A stretch of 64,000 nt of DNA from Suilimivivens sp964614185 (GTDB lineage Bacteria > Bacillota > Clostridia > Lachnospirales > Lachnospiraceae), in contig CAZTKJ010000006.1 of the NCBI GenBank assembly GCA_964614185.1, forward strand, positions 26,263 through 90,262. Reading direction: 5' to 3'. This document shows, piece after piece, positions 45,067 through 55,000 of the stretch. The first letter of the stretch is position 1, and each line of letters begins with the position of its first letter. A program made the position numbers and the translations under genes. The notes under the pieces are model-generated. The model saw only the letters and a list, made by a program, of their open reading frames with translations, did no database searches and was not told the DNA's origin.

Positions 45067-45543
45067 TTAAATAGTAAGCAGCATAGGTGTAAAAATAATT
45101 CCATCCTGCTGCTTCTGGGGTCCAACATCCCGGAATCCAAGACGGTGGTAAAAATCAACTCCATAAGGCGATGCGTTTACTGTAATTTGGCTTTTCCCGA
45201 TTTCTTCCTTGATATATTTGGAAATCCTTAAAATAAGCGCTCTGCCTATCCCCCTCCGGTGATAATAACGGTCTACAAAAAGTAAAGAAATATGGGTTTC
45301 ATTCCGTAAACTGATCATTCCCACCATTTTCTCATGATCATAAGCTGCCATCACCTGATATGCTCCCATAATAAACATTCTTTTCAGCGTGGAATCCGTA
45401 ATAAAGTCTTCGAAACTACGGATTCCCTCCGGAGGATAAATATCTCCTTCAAACTCCAGAAAAGTCTTCCATGCAAGTTCCATGGCTTCTTCCCACTCGT
45501 CACCGCTTACAAATCGTATCTCATATGGTAATTCTTCCTTCAT
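45067..45543 (-). CDS. GNAT family N-acetyltransferase
   Basis: A 158-residue single-domain GNAT. The acetyl-CoA binding motif A is YYHRRGIGRALI (about residue 92), and the C-terminal YGVDFYHRLGFRDVG is typical. Substrate unknown. Neighbours give no clear hint; it lies between the YesL-like gene and the D-lactate dehydrogenase gene. Confidence 0.85.
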   Translation of the reverse strand: MKEELPYEIRFVSGDEWEEAMELAWKTFLEFEGDIYPPEGIRSFEDFITDSTLKRMFIMGAYQVMAAYDHEKMVGMISLRNETHISLLFVDRYYHRRGIGRALILRISKYIKEEIGKSQITVNASPYGVDFYHRLGFRDVGPQKQQDGIIFTPMLLTI

Positions 45544-45607
45544 CAGTTTGTCCCTTAACGCATTATTAGTACTGTTGATATTACATTATAACAAATCTTT
45601 TTATATT

Positions 45608-46600
45608 TTACAACGTCATTTCCTTTCCTACCTGATTCAAAAGCGGCAGTCCGTTTTCCAAGGCATATGCATTTTCCAGTGTGGTATGGGCAATGGCCCT
45701 CATAGCCTCCTTGGTAAAAAATCCCATATGGGAGGTTACCAGTACATTGGGAAAGGTCATAAGTCTTGCCAGATTGTCATCTGTAATGATTTCCCCTGAA
45801 CGGTCCTCATAAAAAACACCCTCTTCTTCCTCATAGACATCCAGCCCCACTCCGCCAAACTTTTTTTGCAGCATGGCATCAATCAAATCATCTGTATGGA
45901 TCAATCCTCCTCTGGAAGTGTTGATCAGGTAAACACCGTCCTTCATATCTTTGATAGACTTTTTATTGATCAGATATTCTGTCTCAGAAGTCAGTGGACA
46001 ATGCAGGGAAATCACATCGGATTGCTTAAGCAGTTCCTCTAAGGTAACATATTCCGCCTCTAATCCTTTTACAGGGAAAGGGTCATAACATAAAACCCGC
46101 ATCTGGAAGCCATTTAAAATCCTTATCATTGCCTGTCCGATCTTACCGGTTCCTACAACACCTGCTGTTTTTTCAAACAAATCCATTCCCATCAGACCGT
46201 TAAGACTCATATTGAACTCTCTTGTTCTGTTATAGGCCTTATGGGTCATTCTGTTAACGGAAAGAAGCATGGCCATGGCAAATTCCGCCACCGCTTCCGG
46301 AGAATAGCTTGGTACACGCAATACCACGATTTTCTCTTCGGCTGCTTTAACATCTACATGATTAAATCCGGCGCTTCTAAGCAAAATGGCCTTGACTTTC
46401 ATCTCATAGAGTTCCTCGATCATTTCAGCATTTACGTAATCATTGACAAAAATACAAATGGCATCATAACCTTTTGCCATAAATATTGTTTCCTGATTAC
46501 AGGCTGCTTCTATAAAATGAATATCAAAGCCATATTCTTTGCCTAACGGTTCAAACCATATCCTGTCATAAGGTTTAGTACTGTAAAATGCAATCTTCAT
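45608..46600 (-). CDS. ldhA: D-lactate dehydrogenase (D-isomer 2-hydroxyacid dehydrogenase family)
   Basis: Reduces pyruvate to D-lactate with NADH. The Rossmann motif is GVVGTGKIGQAM (about 148), followed by NTSRGGLIHTDDL and the catalytic SHMGFFTKEA. Length 330 is normal for D-LDH. RBS AGAGGTG is preceded by an inverted repeat that may be an operator. It likely balances redox during fermentation. Confidence 0.9.
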   Translation of the reverse strand: MKIAFYSTKPYDRIWFEPLGKEYGFDIHFIEAACNQETIFMAKGYDAICIFVNDYVNAEMIEELYEMKVKAILLRSAGFNHVDVKAAEEKIVVLRVPSYSPEAVAEFAMAMLLSVNRMTHKAYNRTREFNMSLNGLMGMDLFEKTAGVVGTGKIGQAMIRILNGFQMRVLCYDPFPVKGLEAEYVTLEELLKQSDVISLHCPLTSETEYLINKKSIKDMKDGVYLINTSRGGLIHTDDLIDAMLQKKFGGVGLDVYEEEEGVFYEDRSGEIITDDNLARLMTFPNVLVTSHMGFFTKEAMRAIAHTTLENAYALENGLPLLNQVGKEMTL

Positions 46601-46617
46601 AAATAGACACCTCTTTT

Positions 46618-46640
46618 CAAATACTCTACTACAGTATTTG
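46618..46640. promoter_or_regulatory. Inverted repeat upstream of the D-LDH gene
   Basis: CAAATACT-7-AGTATTTG, a perfect 8-base inverted repeat ending 18 bases before the start codon. It does not match the Rex consensus (TTGTTAA...TTAACAA). It may be a regulator site or leader hairpin. Confidence 0.35.
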
Positions 46641-46655
46641 CAAAAAGAATTCTAT

Positions 46656-47201
46656 TTATAACCCGCTAAACAGATTTTGGAAGAAATTTTTTGTAGATTC
46701 CCATAAATTCTGAAAAAAGTTTTCAGCAGCTCCTGTCACTGCATCTTCTACCGCTCCGGCAATCAGTTCATCTGCATGCTCTACAAAATCAGCTCCGTAT
46801 TTATCATAAAGCGTTTCTGCTTTTTCAAGCACATATTCTCCGGAAAATCCCATGCTTTCCAGTTTTTCCATGGTTTCTACCACTTTTTTTGCATCTGCTT
46901 CACTGATGGTGATGCCAAATTTGTCCTCGCCCTCCCGAATGGCTCCTGCAAGTCCTTCATCTGTTTTCAGACTTCCGTCCCGGAGTTTTTCTTCCACAAA
47001 GTCAAACATCTCTTTCACGGTTTCCTTATCCAGCTTGGAAACAGCTTCCGAAATCTTATCTTTCACATCTCCAAGGAGGCTGCCGATGTCAATGACACTC
47101 TCTCCGGCGGCTTTTACTTCTATCACGGAAATTCTTCCGGCAAAGAGACAGATCATAAGCAGACCTGCCAGCCATATTACCAATTTTTTCATAATCATCA
47201 C
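46656..47201 (-). CDS. Secreted helical protein, DUF1002-like
   Basis: A 181-residue protein with a signal peptide (KLVIWLAGLLMICLFAGRIS, cleavage near VKAAG). The mature part is helical and acidic; FGITISEADAKKVVETMEKL resembles the end of DUF1002 proteins, though this is a weak likeness. It ends FFQNLWESTKNFFQNLFSGL-like amphipathic helix. No catalytic motif. It lies between a lipase-like gene and the D-LDH gene. Confidence 0.6.
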   Translation of the reverse strand: MMIMKKLVIWLAGLLMICLFAGRISVIEVKAAGESVIDIGSLLGDVKDKISEAVSKLDKETVKEMFDFVEEKLRDGSLKTDEGLAGAIREGEDKFGITISEADAKKVVETMEKLESMGFSGEYVLEKAETLYDKYGADFVEHADELIAGAVEDAVTGAAENFFQNLWESTKNFFQNLFSGL

Positions 47202-47210
47202 CTGTTTTGC

Positions 47211-48161
47211 TTAAATTTGATATTCTTTGATCCTCTCCTCGATCCATACAGATAAATCTGCGCAGACCTGTTCTCTGTCCAGTTCATTAAAAAGCTCATG
47301 CCGGTCCTCGGGATACAGCTTTATATCCAGTCTTTTCATTCCTGCTTTTTTAAAGCTTTCATAAGCTTTCTTTACGCCTCTTCCATAATCGCCTACCGGA
47401 TCCTTATCTCCCGAGATAAAGAATACCGGAAGGTCTTTGGGCATACTCTGAAGTTCTTCTTCTCTGCCAAGGCGGTCTATCAATGTAAACAAAGTCTTAA
47501 AGCCGTTTGTGGTGAAGGTAAATCCGCAAAGGGGATCCCCCAGATACTTATCTACTGCTTCTTCATTTCTGCTCAGCCAGTCAAAGTCTGTCTTGGAATC
47601 TTCGATTTGCTGATTATAATTTCCAAAGGCCATCTTATCTATCATCTTTGCCACATGTTTTTGTCCAAGAACAAGGCATTGAAAGGATGCTAACGCTTTA
47701 CTGATCTTGATAAGACCCTTTGGCTGGGAGCCCGTGCCGCAGATAACTGCTCCCTGGACTCCTGTACCATAGCGGAGCAGATAATTTCTGGTAATAAAAG
47801 ACCCCATACTATGGCCCAATATGATATAGGGAATACCGGGATAGCTCTCCTGGGTGATCTTCTTTAATCTATGCACATCTCTGACTACTACCGTAGCAGG
47901 ATCACGATCACAGAAATATCCGTAGGTTCCCCCTTTTTCCACGCTCTTGCCATGTCCAAGATGATCTTCTCCCGTCACCAGAATTCCCCTGTCGGCAAAA
48001 TACTGCGCTGCTTCTTCATATCTCTCAATATATTCTGCCATACCGTGTACGATTTGAAGAATACAGGTAACTTTTCCCTCAGGAATCCAGCGCACCGCGT
48101 GGATCTTACTTTGTCCATCTCTTGAATCAAATGTAAATTCTTCCTTTTTTACCATATGCAT
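47211..48161 (-). CDS. Alpha/beta hydrolase, lysophospholipase-like
   Basis: A 316-residue serine hydrolase of the monoacylglycerol lipase/PldB type (Hydrolase_4). The nucleophile elbow is GHSMGSF (about 115), the acid lies in SGDKDPVG and the His in DRHELFNE. HGMAEYIERYEEAA near the start is typical. No signal peptide, so it acts inside. It lies 27 bases after metG. Confidence 0.85.
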   Translation of the reverse strand: MHMVKKEEFTFDSRDGQSKIHAVRWIPEGKVTCILQIVHGMAEYIERYEEAAQYFADRGILVTGEDHLGHGKSVEKGGTYGYFCDRDPATVVVRDVHRLKKITQESYPGIPYIILGHSMGSFITRNYLLRYGTGVQGAVICGTGSQPKGLIKISKALASFQCLVLGQKHVAKMIDKMAFGNYNQQIEDSKTDFDWLSRNEEAVDKYLGDPLCGFTFTTNGFKTLFTLIDRLGREEELQSMPKDLPVFFISGDKDPVGDYGRGVKKAYESFKKAGMKRLDIKLYPEDRHELFNELDREQVCADLSVWIEERIKEYQI

Positions 48162-48188
48162 CCTCCCTTTCCGCTTTCATCTTCCGTA

Positions 48189-50162
48189 TTAACAAATCTC
48201 AGCTCCTGCCGGCATTTCCTTTTCAGGAACCATCAGAGAAAGATTTCCCTTTTCATCTTCTGCCGCAAGAAGCATGCCTTCAGAAACTACACCGGCTAAT
48301 GTGGCAGGCTTTAAGTTCACCAGTACCATTACTTTCTTGCCTACCATCTCCTGTGCCGTGTAATGCTGCTTAATGCCGGAGACAATCTGTTTCACCTGAC
48401 TTCCAATCTTCACCTTGGAGCACAACAGTTTCTTTGATTTAGGAACCTCTTCACAGGCTATGATCTCTCCTACCTGGAACTGCATTTTCATGAAATCATC
48501 ATAAGATATTTCATCTTTTGATTCTATATCTATAACGTTTTCATCTTCTTTCGGAGCTTCCTGCTCTGCTAAAGCAGCAGCTTTTCTTGCTGCAAACATT
48601 GCCTCTGCCTTTTCCACTACTTCTTTTATATCCAGTCTTGCAAACAGGATCTCCGGCTGGTCTGTCACTTTATTTCCGGAAGGATATTTTCCAAAGTTTT
48701 CACTCTCTTCAAAACCGCAAAGTCCGGTATTCATCTGAGCAGCGATCTTCTCTGCCGTAGAGGGCATAAAGGGCTCCAACAAGGATGCTCCTGTCACAAT
48801 ACTCTCTACCAGATTATAGAGCACTGTAGCCAGTCTGTCCTTCTTAGCCTCGTCTTTAGCCAGCACCCATGGTTCTGTTTCATCAATATACTTATTACAC
48901 CGTTTAAACAGCGCAAAGATCTCTGTTAATGCATCTGCTACCCGCAGCTCATCCATTTTGGCTTTTACCTTTAAGTAAGTGCCTGTCACTACCTCTTTTA
49001 ATTCCATGTCCACATCTTCGCAGACACCTTTATCGGCAACAACGCCGCCAAAATATTTGTTGCTCATGGAAATCGTTCTGTTTACCAGATTGCCTAAAGT
49101 ATTGGCCAGATCAGAATTCATTCTTTCTACCAAAAGATCCCAGGAAATTGTTCCGTCATTGTCAAAAGGCATCTCATGAAGAACAAAATAGCGAACTGCA
49201 TCCACACCAAAGAAGCTTACAAGATCATCCGCATAAAGTACATTGCCCTTGGATTTACTCATCTTTCCATCGCCCTGCAAAAGCCATGGATGTCCGAAAA
49301 TCTGTTTAGGCAGAGGTTCCCCCAAAGCCATCAGGAAAATCGGCCAGTAAATCGTATGGAATCTGATAATGTCCTTTCCTATCAAATGAAGGTCTGCCGG
49401 CCAAAGCTTATGATACTGCTCCGTACTGCTGCCCTCACAGTCATATCCGATTCCTGTGATGTAGTTGGTCAGTGCATCCAGCCATACATATATGACATGC
49501 TTGTCATCAAAATCTACCGGTATACCCCATTTAAAAGAGGTTCTTGACACACATAAGTCCTGAAGTCCCGGAAGCAGGAAATTATTCATCATTTCATTTT
49601 TACGTGATACCGGCTGTATAAATTCAGGATGAGTATTGATATGCTCTATAAGCTTATCCGCGTATTTACTCATTCTGAAAAAATATGCTTCTTCTTTAGC
49701 AGGCTTTACTTCTCTGCCGCAGTCAGGACATTTACCATCCACCAGCTGTGATTCCGTCCAAAAGGATTCACAGGGTGTACAGTAAAGGCCCTCATAAGCC
49801 CCTTTATAAATATCTCCCTGATCATAAAGCTTTTTGAAAATCTTCTGTACCTGTTTCTCGTGATAATCATCTGTGGTACGGATAAAATGGTCATAGGAGG
49901 TATCCATCAGATTCCAAAGCTCTTTAATAGTGCTCGCCACATTATCTACAAACTCCTTAGGCGTAATTCCTGCCTCCTGTGCTTTTAACTCAATCTTCTG
50001 TCCATGTTCATCCGTTCCTGTCTGAAAATATACTTCATATCCGTCTTTTCTCTTAAAGCGGGCAATACTGTCTGCCAGCACAATTTCATAACTGTTGCCG
50101 ATATGCGGTTTTCCTGAAGTATAGGCAATTGCCGTTGTAATATAATATTTCCCTTTGCTCAT
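48189..50162 (-). CDS. metG: Methionine--tRNA ligase
   Basis: Charges tRNA-Met. Class I motifs: HIGN (in GKPHIGNSYE) and KMSKS; a zinc knuckle with CTPC and CPDCG; at the C-terminus (from about 555) a tRNA-binding OB domain (MQFQVGEIIACEEV). Length 657 is normal for the dimeric type. It begins 2 bases after the stop of a large secreted-protein gene with RBS AAAGGGG, an odd place for a housekeeping gene. No T-box leader is present before it. Confidence 0.97.
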   Translation of the reverse strand: MSKGKYYITTAIAYTSGKPHIGNSYEIVLADSIARFKRKDGYEVYFQTGTDEHGQKIELKAQEAGITPKEFVDNVASTIKELWNLMDTSYDHFIRTTDDYHEKQVQKIFKKLYDQGDIYKGAYEGLYCTPCESFWTESQLVDGKCPDCGREVKPAKEEAYFFRMSKYADKLIEHINTHPEFIQPVSRKNEMMNNFLLPGLQDLCVSRTSFKWGIPVDFDDKHVIYVWLDALTNYITGIGYDCEGSSTEQYHKLWPADLHLIGKDIIRFHTIYWPIFLMALGEPLPKQIFGHPWLLQGDGKMSKSKGNVLYADDLVSFFGVDAVRYFVLHEMPFDNDGTISWDLLVERMNSDLANTLGNLVNRTISMSNKYFGGVVADKGVCEDVDMELKEVVTGTYLKVKAKMDELRVADALTEIFALFKRCNKYIDETEPWVLAKDEAKKDRLATVLYNLVESIVTGASLLEPFMPSTAEKIAAQMNTGLCGFEESENFGKYPSGNKVTDQPEILFARLDIKEVVEKAEAMFAARKAAALAEQEAPKEDENVIDIESKDEISYDDFMKMQFQVGEIIACEEVPKSKKLLCSKVKIGSQVKQIVSGIKQHYTAQEMVGKKVMVLVNLKPATLAGVVSEGMLLAAEDEKGNLSLMVPEKEMPAGAEIC

Positions 50163-50164
50163 AT

Positions 50165-52021
50165 TTATAAGTCCCCTTTCTCAAAATCCAGGTTTATTTT
50201 TTCATCTTTTTCATAAAAGTAAAAACATTCGCTCTGCAGGGAAATTCCCGCCGTATTTTCTCCGTCCTCTTGCGGCACTTCCACGTAAAAGCGGAACAAT
50301 TTTTCCTTATTCACTGTGGAAGTTGCAGTAATAATATACGTTCCCGGCTTTTTGATCTCCAGCTGCGCTTCAAAAGTGGAAGCTCCTGCTTTCAGCGTAA
50401 CATCCTTTTTATTAGCTGCCTTTTCCTGTTCTGTTAAAATGGTCCAGGTAAGTTTTTCTGTTTCCAAAGCCCGGGACAGATTACTTACCTCTGCCATTAA
50501 TGCATACGTCTGGTTGCATTCAAAGGGATTTTTCTCTTTATAGCTGGCTTTCGTTCCTTCTTTATCAGGCTCTTTCCGCAAATCATCCAGTTTAATATAG
50601 AAAACCTGAAGACTTCCTCCTGCGCCTGTAAGCATTTCCTTTTTCGTTGTAAAGGATGTAGCTTTTGAGGATTTTTCCAGTTTGTTTTCTCCTGCTCCAT
50701 AGTTGGCGGTTATCACTACGGTATAAGCCTTATTACTGGATAAACCCATAATTTCACAGGTGTATAAGGGCGCTTTTTCCGTACCTTCTCCCGGTATGAT
50801 TGAAAACTTATAGCTATATTCCGCTTCCTGCTCCTGCCAGGTAACATCAACGGCATCCAGCACTTCTCCTGTTACCTTATCTGTCAGTTTGATGGTGTAG
50901 TAGCCGCTTCCATTCTCTTCATCCGGCGCTTCTATGGACCGTATGATATCATTAGGTACAAATTTTACTACTGCCGTGGTATCTCTTGTGGTAACCGATT
51001 TAATGACTGGCGCCGTCATATTGGTAATCACAGCCTGTTCCACAGGCAAAGCTCCTTCAAGGATATTTGCTTCTACTACTACTTTTTGCAGGCCCGACAA
51101 ATCTATTTCATAGATACCCGGTGCATATCGCTCATATACTGCTTCCGGCCCATCTTCATCCATATCTTCCTCTGCTTTTGCAGGAATTTCGTCTTCCCCG
51201 TCATTATCCACTGTAATGACCATCTTCAACGCATTTTCCGGAAGAGGAATGATTACATCCCAGAAACCTTTTTCCCATACATCTTCCGGTGCCTCATAAC
51301 AAACTGTTTCCAAATCTTCCTCTTCATATTCTATTTGAATGGTTCCGCTCTGTGTAAAACATTCCTTATCGGGATTAATACGAAACGCCAGATAGTAACC
51401 CTCTGCATATTCCAATTCTCCCATAAAGGTGATCCTGTTTTCTTCTATTTCAATCACAGGTGAGATTCCTTCTGCAAATTCTGCCAGTTTCTCATCCAAT
51501 TGAAAAATCTGTTCTTTTGTAAGATTCTCAACCGGCGCCTCCTCCCACAAATGGCTTTCCAACCATATGATTTCCGGCTCTTCCGGTTCTCCATCGGGAG
51601 TAGGTGTTATTTCCGGAGTTACCATGGGCGTTGGTGTTTCTTCCTCATCCGGCATTTCCGGAGTGGGAGATTCTTCAGGAAGTATTTCCTCAGGTGTCTG
51701 TTCAGGCTCCATAGTGGCTTCCGGCGTCTTCTCCGGAGTCATGGTTTCTTCCGGTTCCGTGGTAGCTTCAGGAGTCTCCTCAGGAGTGATAGTTTCTTCC
51801 GGGGTTATGATGACTTCAGGAGTTTCCTCCGGAGCTATGGTCTCCTCAGGCTCTTTGGGTTCTTCCGGTTCTGTTATTTCCTGTTCCTGTCCGGATACGT
51901 ATTCTTCTGTCTTATCGCTTCCCGGAATATCTTCGGTAGCAAAAGCTGTCATGCCGCTCTGTGTTATAATTACTGTCATCAGTAAAAATGCTGTAACTCT
52001 TCTCCATATCTGTCTCTTCAT
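50165..52021 (-). CDS. Secreted protein with Thr/Pro/Glu-rich stalk, paralogous to neighbour's C-terminus
   Basis: A 618-residue protein with a signal peptide (VTAFLLMTVIITQSGMTAFA). Residues 40-150 are a low-complexity stalk of TPEETPE-type repeats. The middle is a beta-rich domain; from about 337 to the end it shares its layout with the last 230-odd residues of the next large protein: VIKSVTTRDTTAVVKFVPN, APLYTCEIMGLSSNKAYTV, then FYIKLDDLRKEP and ATSTVNKEKLFRFYVEV. No sortase motif or transmembrane anchor is visible. It probably works at the cell surface with its neighbour. Function unknown. Confidence 0.75.
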   Translation of the reverse strand: MKRQIWRRVTAFLLMTVIITQSGMTAFATEDIPGSDKTEEYVSGQEQEITEPEEPKEPEETIAPEETPEVIITPEETITPEETPEATTEPEETMTPEKTPEATMEPEQTPEEILPEESPTPEMPDEEETPTPMVTPEITPTPDGEPEEPEIIWLESHLWEEAPVENLTKEQIFQLDEKLAEFAEGISPVIEIEENRITFMGELEYAEGYYLAFRINPDKECFTQSGTIQIEYEEEDLETVCYEAPEDVWEKGFWDVIIPLPENALKMVITVDNDGEDEIPAKAEEDMDEDGPEAVYERYAPGIYEIDLSGLQKVVVEANILEGALPVEQAVITNMTAPVIKSVTTRDTTAVVKFVPNDIIRSIEAPDEENGSGYYTIKLTDKVTGEVLDAVDVTWQEQEAEYSYKFSIIPGEGTEKAPLYTCEIMGLSSNKAYTVVITANYGAGENKLEKSSKATSFTTKKEMLTGAGGSLQVFYIKLDDLRKEPDKEGTKASYKEKNPFECNQTYALMAEVSNLSRALETEKLTWTILTEQEKAANKKDVTLKAGASTFEAQLEIKKPGTYIITATSTVNKEKLFRFYVEVPQEDGENTAGISLQSECFYFYEKDEKINLDFEKGDL

Positions 52022-52038
52022 GATGCTTTTCCTCCTTT

Positions 52039-55000
52039 CTATTCCATAGTCTGATAAGGCACTACCGTTACTTCAAAGACTGCTAACACTTCTTTGCTGA
52101 CGGTTGACGTAACCGTTACCGTAAAGGTTCCCGTACGCAGCGTATTTAACTGTGCCTGATAGGTGTCACTGGTGGCTTTCACTGTTGCAATATTCTTGGT
52201 ACTTGAAGAAATGGTCCATTTCAGTTTATCTGTTCCAAGTACACGGTTTAATCTGCTTACTTGCGCCATAAAGATGTAGGTCTCATTATTTCTCAATATA
52301 ATTCTTTCATTTACTTCCTCGCCATTAGCCAAAGCATCTTTCCTCAAAGCAGGAAGACTGATGTAATTAATAGGAATCTGTTCCTTTCCTGCCGCATTTG
52401 TCAGCAGCGGTTTCAGAGTCTTAAAGCTCTTCACGGAAGAATCCTTGCTGGCTGAAAGTCCTTCCTGTGTATCATAGTGGGCAGTAATCTGAACATTATA
52501 ATTCTGTTCCGGAGACAGACTCTTGATCACACAGGTATACAAAGGTGTTTTTGCAGTACTGTCACTTTCTTCTGAAAATTCAATGTTTTCAGGTAATATC
52601 TCTATTTTTTCCTTTGTAGCTTTGTCACTGACTGTTACCGTATAATAGTAGAATGTTCCGTTATATTCCCTTACGGTAGCATTAGGTTTAAACTTAATGG
52701 TAACGGAAGTATCCATAGGCACTGTTTTAGTAATAACCGGCTGTGCCATATCTGTCACTTTAATAGTGGCAAATGCCGTGTTCAAAGGCATTTCTCCCTC
52801 TCCATGGGTTGTGCCGGCATACAAGCTGACAGGAATCTTAATACTGTTTCCGGCCTTTTTATTTCCTTTTGCATCTGTCAGGAAAGCTCCTGCCGTGATC
52901 ACAGCATCTGCTTCGCTTCCCTCGCCTGCCTCAATTTCAAAGCATCCTGTCGCTTCGAGTTCCTCAAGAACTGCCTCAAAGTCCACTTTTGCTACATCCA
53001 CTTCTGTGGAAGAACCTTTCGTGCTATATCCTATCAGATCCCGCAGTTTCACACTTCCGCCCAGCGCAAGAGTCGTGCTCTTATTGGCAAGCTTATTAGG
53101 TTCTCTGATAACCGTAACTCTAATACGTCCGGATTCTCTTACCGTTCCTGATGAATCCTTTCCTGTTACATATAGCTCCGCAGTTCCTGCCTGGGTTCCT
53201 AAAGTCAGCTTTCCTTTTTTATCTACTTTCATTACCTGTGCATTGGTGCTCTTATAAGTAACTCCCGTATAGGCAGAGCCTTCAGCAGATACCAGATAGC
53301 TCAGCTGAGTTGGTAAATCTGAAGAAATTCCTACCACGATTGAAATGACAGGAGTCTGACTTTCCTTAGAAGATGCAGATGTCAAAATGGTGCCCTCTGC
53401 ATTCTGTGCACTTAATGTAACATCTGTTAATAAAGTAGTTTTGGTCTTGCTCTCTCCAATAATTGCTCCTGTAAAATAAATATCTCCAATTTCATTTTTG
53501 GCAGTATTCCTTACATAAAATGCATATCCGGTATTTTCCTGCAATCCCTCAAGAAGCAACGATTTTTCTGATGATGGCGCAGCAGCAATAACGCAGCTTC
53601 CTTCCTGCACAGCAAATTCTGCTTCTAACTTTTGACACAATGCCTGCACCGCTTCTGCATCCATGTCAGAAAGCTGTCGGGAATCCATTCCTTCTTTCTT
53701 AAGAGCTGTTTCAATGGATGTCTTCCAGTTATTCTTGCTCTTTCCCATTACTGCTTTATTAACCGGAACCGCATAAATCTCTATTTGCTGCCCCGTTGTA
53801 TTTGCTTTCCAGTTCATAACCGCAGAAGTATCTTTTATTTCTGTTAGTTTCAGGCTTCCCGGAGCAGTAGGGGCTTTCACCGTGATTTTTACGGAAGCTG
53901 TCAATCCCTTTAATACATTGCCCTTTTTATCTGTTGCTACGGAACCTTTTCCGTCAGTTACCGTTACTGTAACAGTTGCCGTTCCCGGCTTCAATGCTTT
54001 CAACTCTCCCGTCACACGGTTGACACTGACAATATGACTGTCGCTGGAAGTAAATACCAGATGTATCGTATCCCGCTCATAATTTTTTACAATGGTTGTA
54101 TCTGCAATCTGGCTCTGTCCTGTATACATAGTGGATACCACACCGTTAAACTTGACGGATTTAGCCAGTCGTGCTGTAGGATCAATGGTTTCGAAGATAC
54201 ATTTATCCGCTGTTTGGATCGTTATCTTCTGCACATTATCTTCCGTCCATATTACATTCAGTGTTCCAAGACTGCCCATTGTATTCTCGTCTATCCGAAT
54301 AAACAGCCTGATACAGGATTTATCATCTGACATTGCATAGCGGAAATCATCTGCCTTGATTTTTCCCCCGGCATCTAATGTGACGAACACCCTCTCAGGA
54401 ATACTCGTTCCCTTCATAGCCTCCGGCGTCTCTACCTGCAGCGCTGCATAATAACCTTTTGCATCATCCTTTCCGGAAAGCTGCACTTTCGTTGAGTATG
54501 CCAGGGAATCATAAATGACTGTTATGTTTTCTCCGGAATTCTCGGACTTTATTTTAGGCGCCGATGTTTCAATTCCGCAGTTATTGTTTTTATCAGTAAT
54601 TTCCTTTAATGCGCCAAACCTCTCTGCTTCCTGCTTCTTTAAAGAAGATACCTGAAAACTGTATTTTTTTTCCTGATAATCGGAATCATCTCCATTGGTA
54701 TCAAAGTCTACGGAAACCGTAATATTTTGATTTCCCTCCGGAAGCTTTAAGATAACGTCCACATATCCCTCTTTCATGGAACTTTCCGATGCAGTATACA
54801 CTTTTTCTATCTTTTCTCCAGCCGGCTCATAGGAAATGCTAATTCTTCCCTCATCGGTAACCTTGCTCTTATCTACATTGATCCGAAGAGCCAGGAAATA
54901 TCCCTGTTCCTTTGAAGCATTTTCATTTCCTTCTGCTCCCAGGTAAGAACTGCATCCATAAACAGGCAAAAGAACCTTCTTGGAAACATTCTGTGCCGTA

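Noticed and set aside
51560..51860. CRISPR-like repeat array
   Set aside because: The repeats are short, in frame and encode TPE motifs; there are no unique spacers of uniform length.
51500..52049. Plus-strand open frames (for example the Ser/Gly-rich one at 51,567-52,049)
   Set aside because: They mirror the TPE-repeat codons of the secreted protein gene on the minus strand; no RBS.
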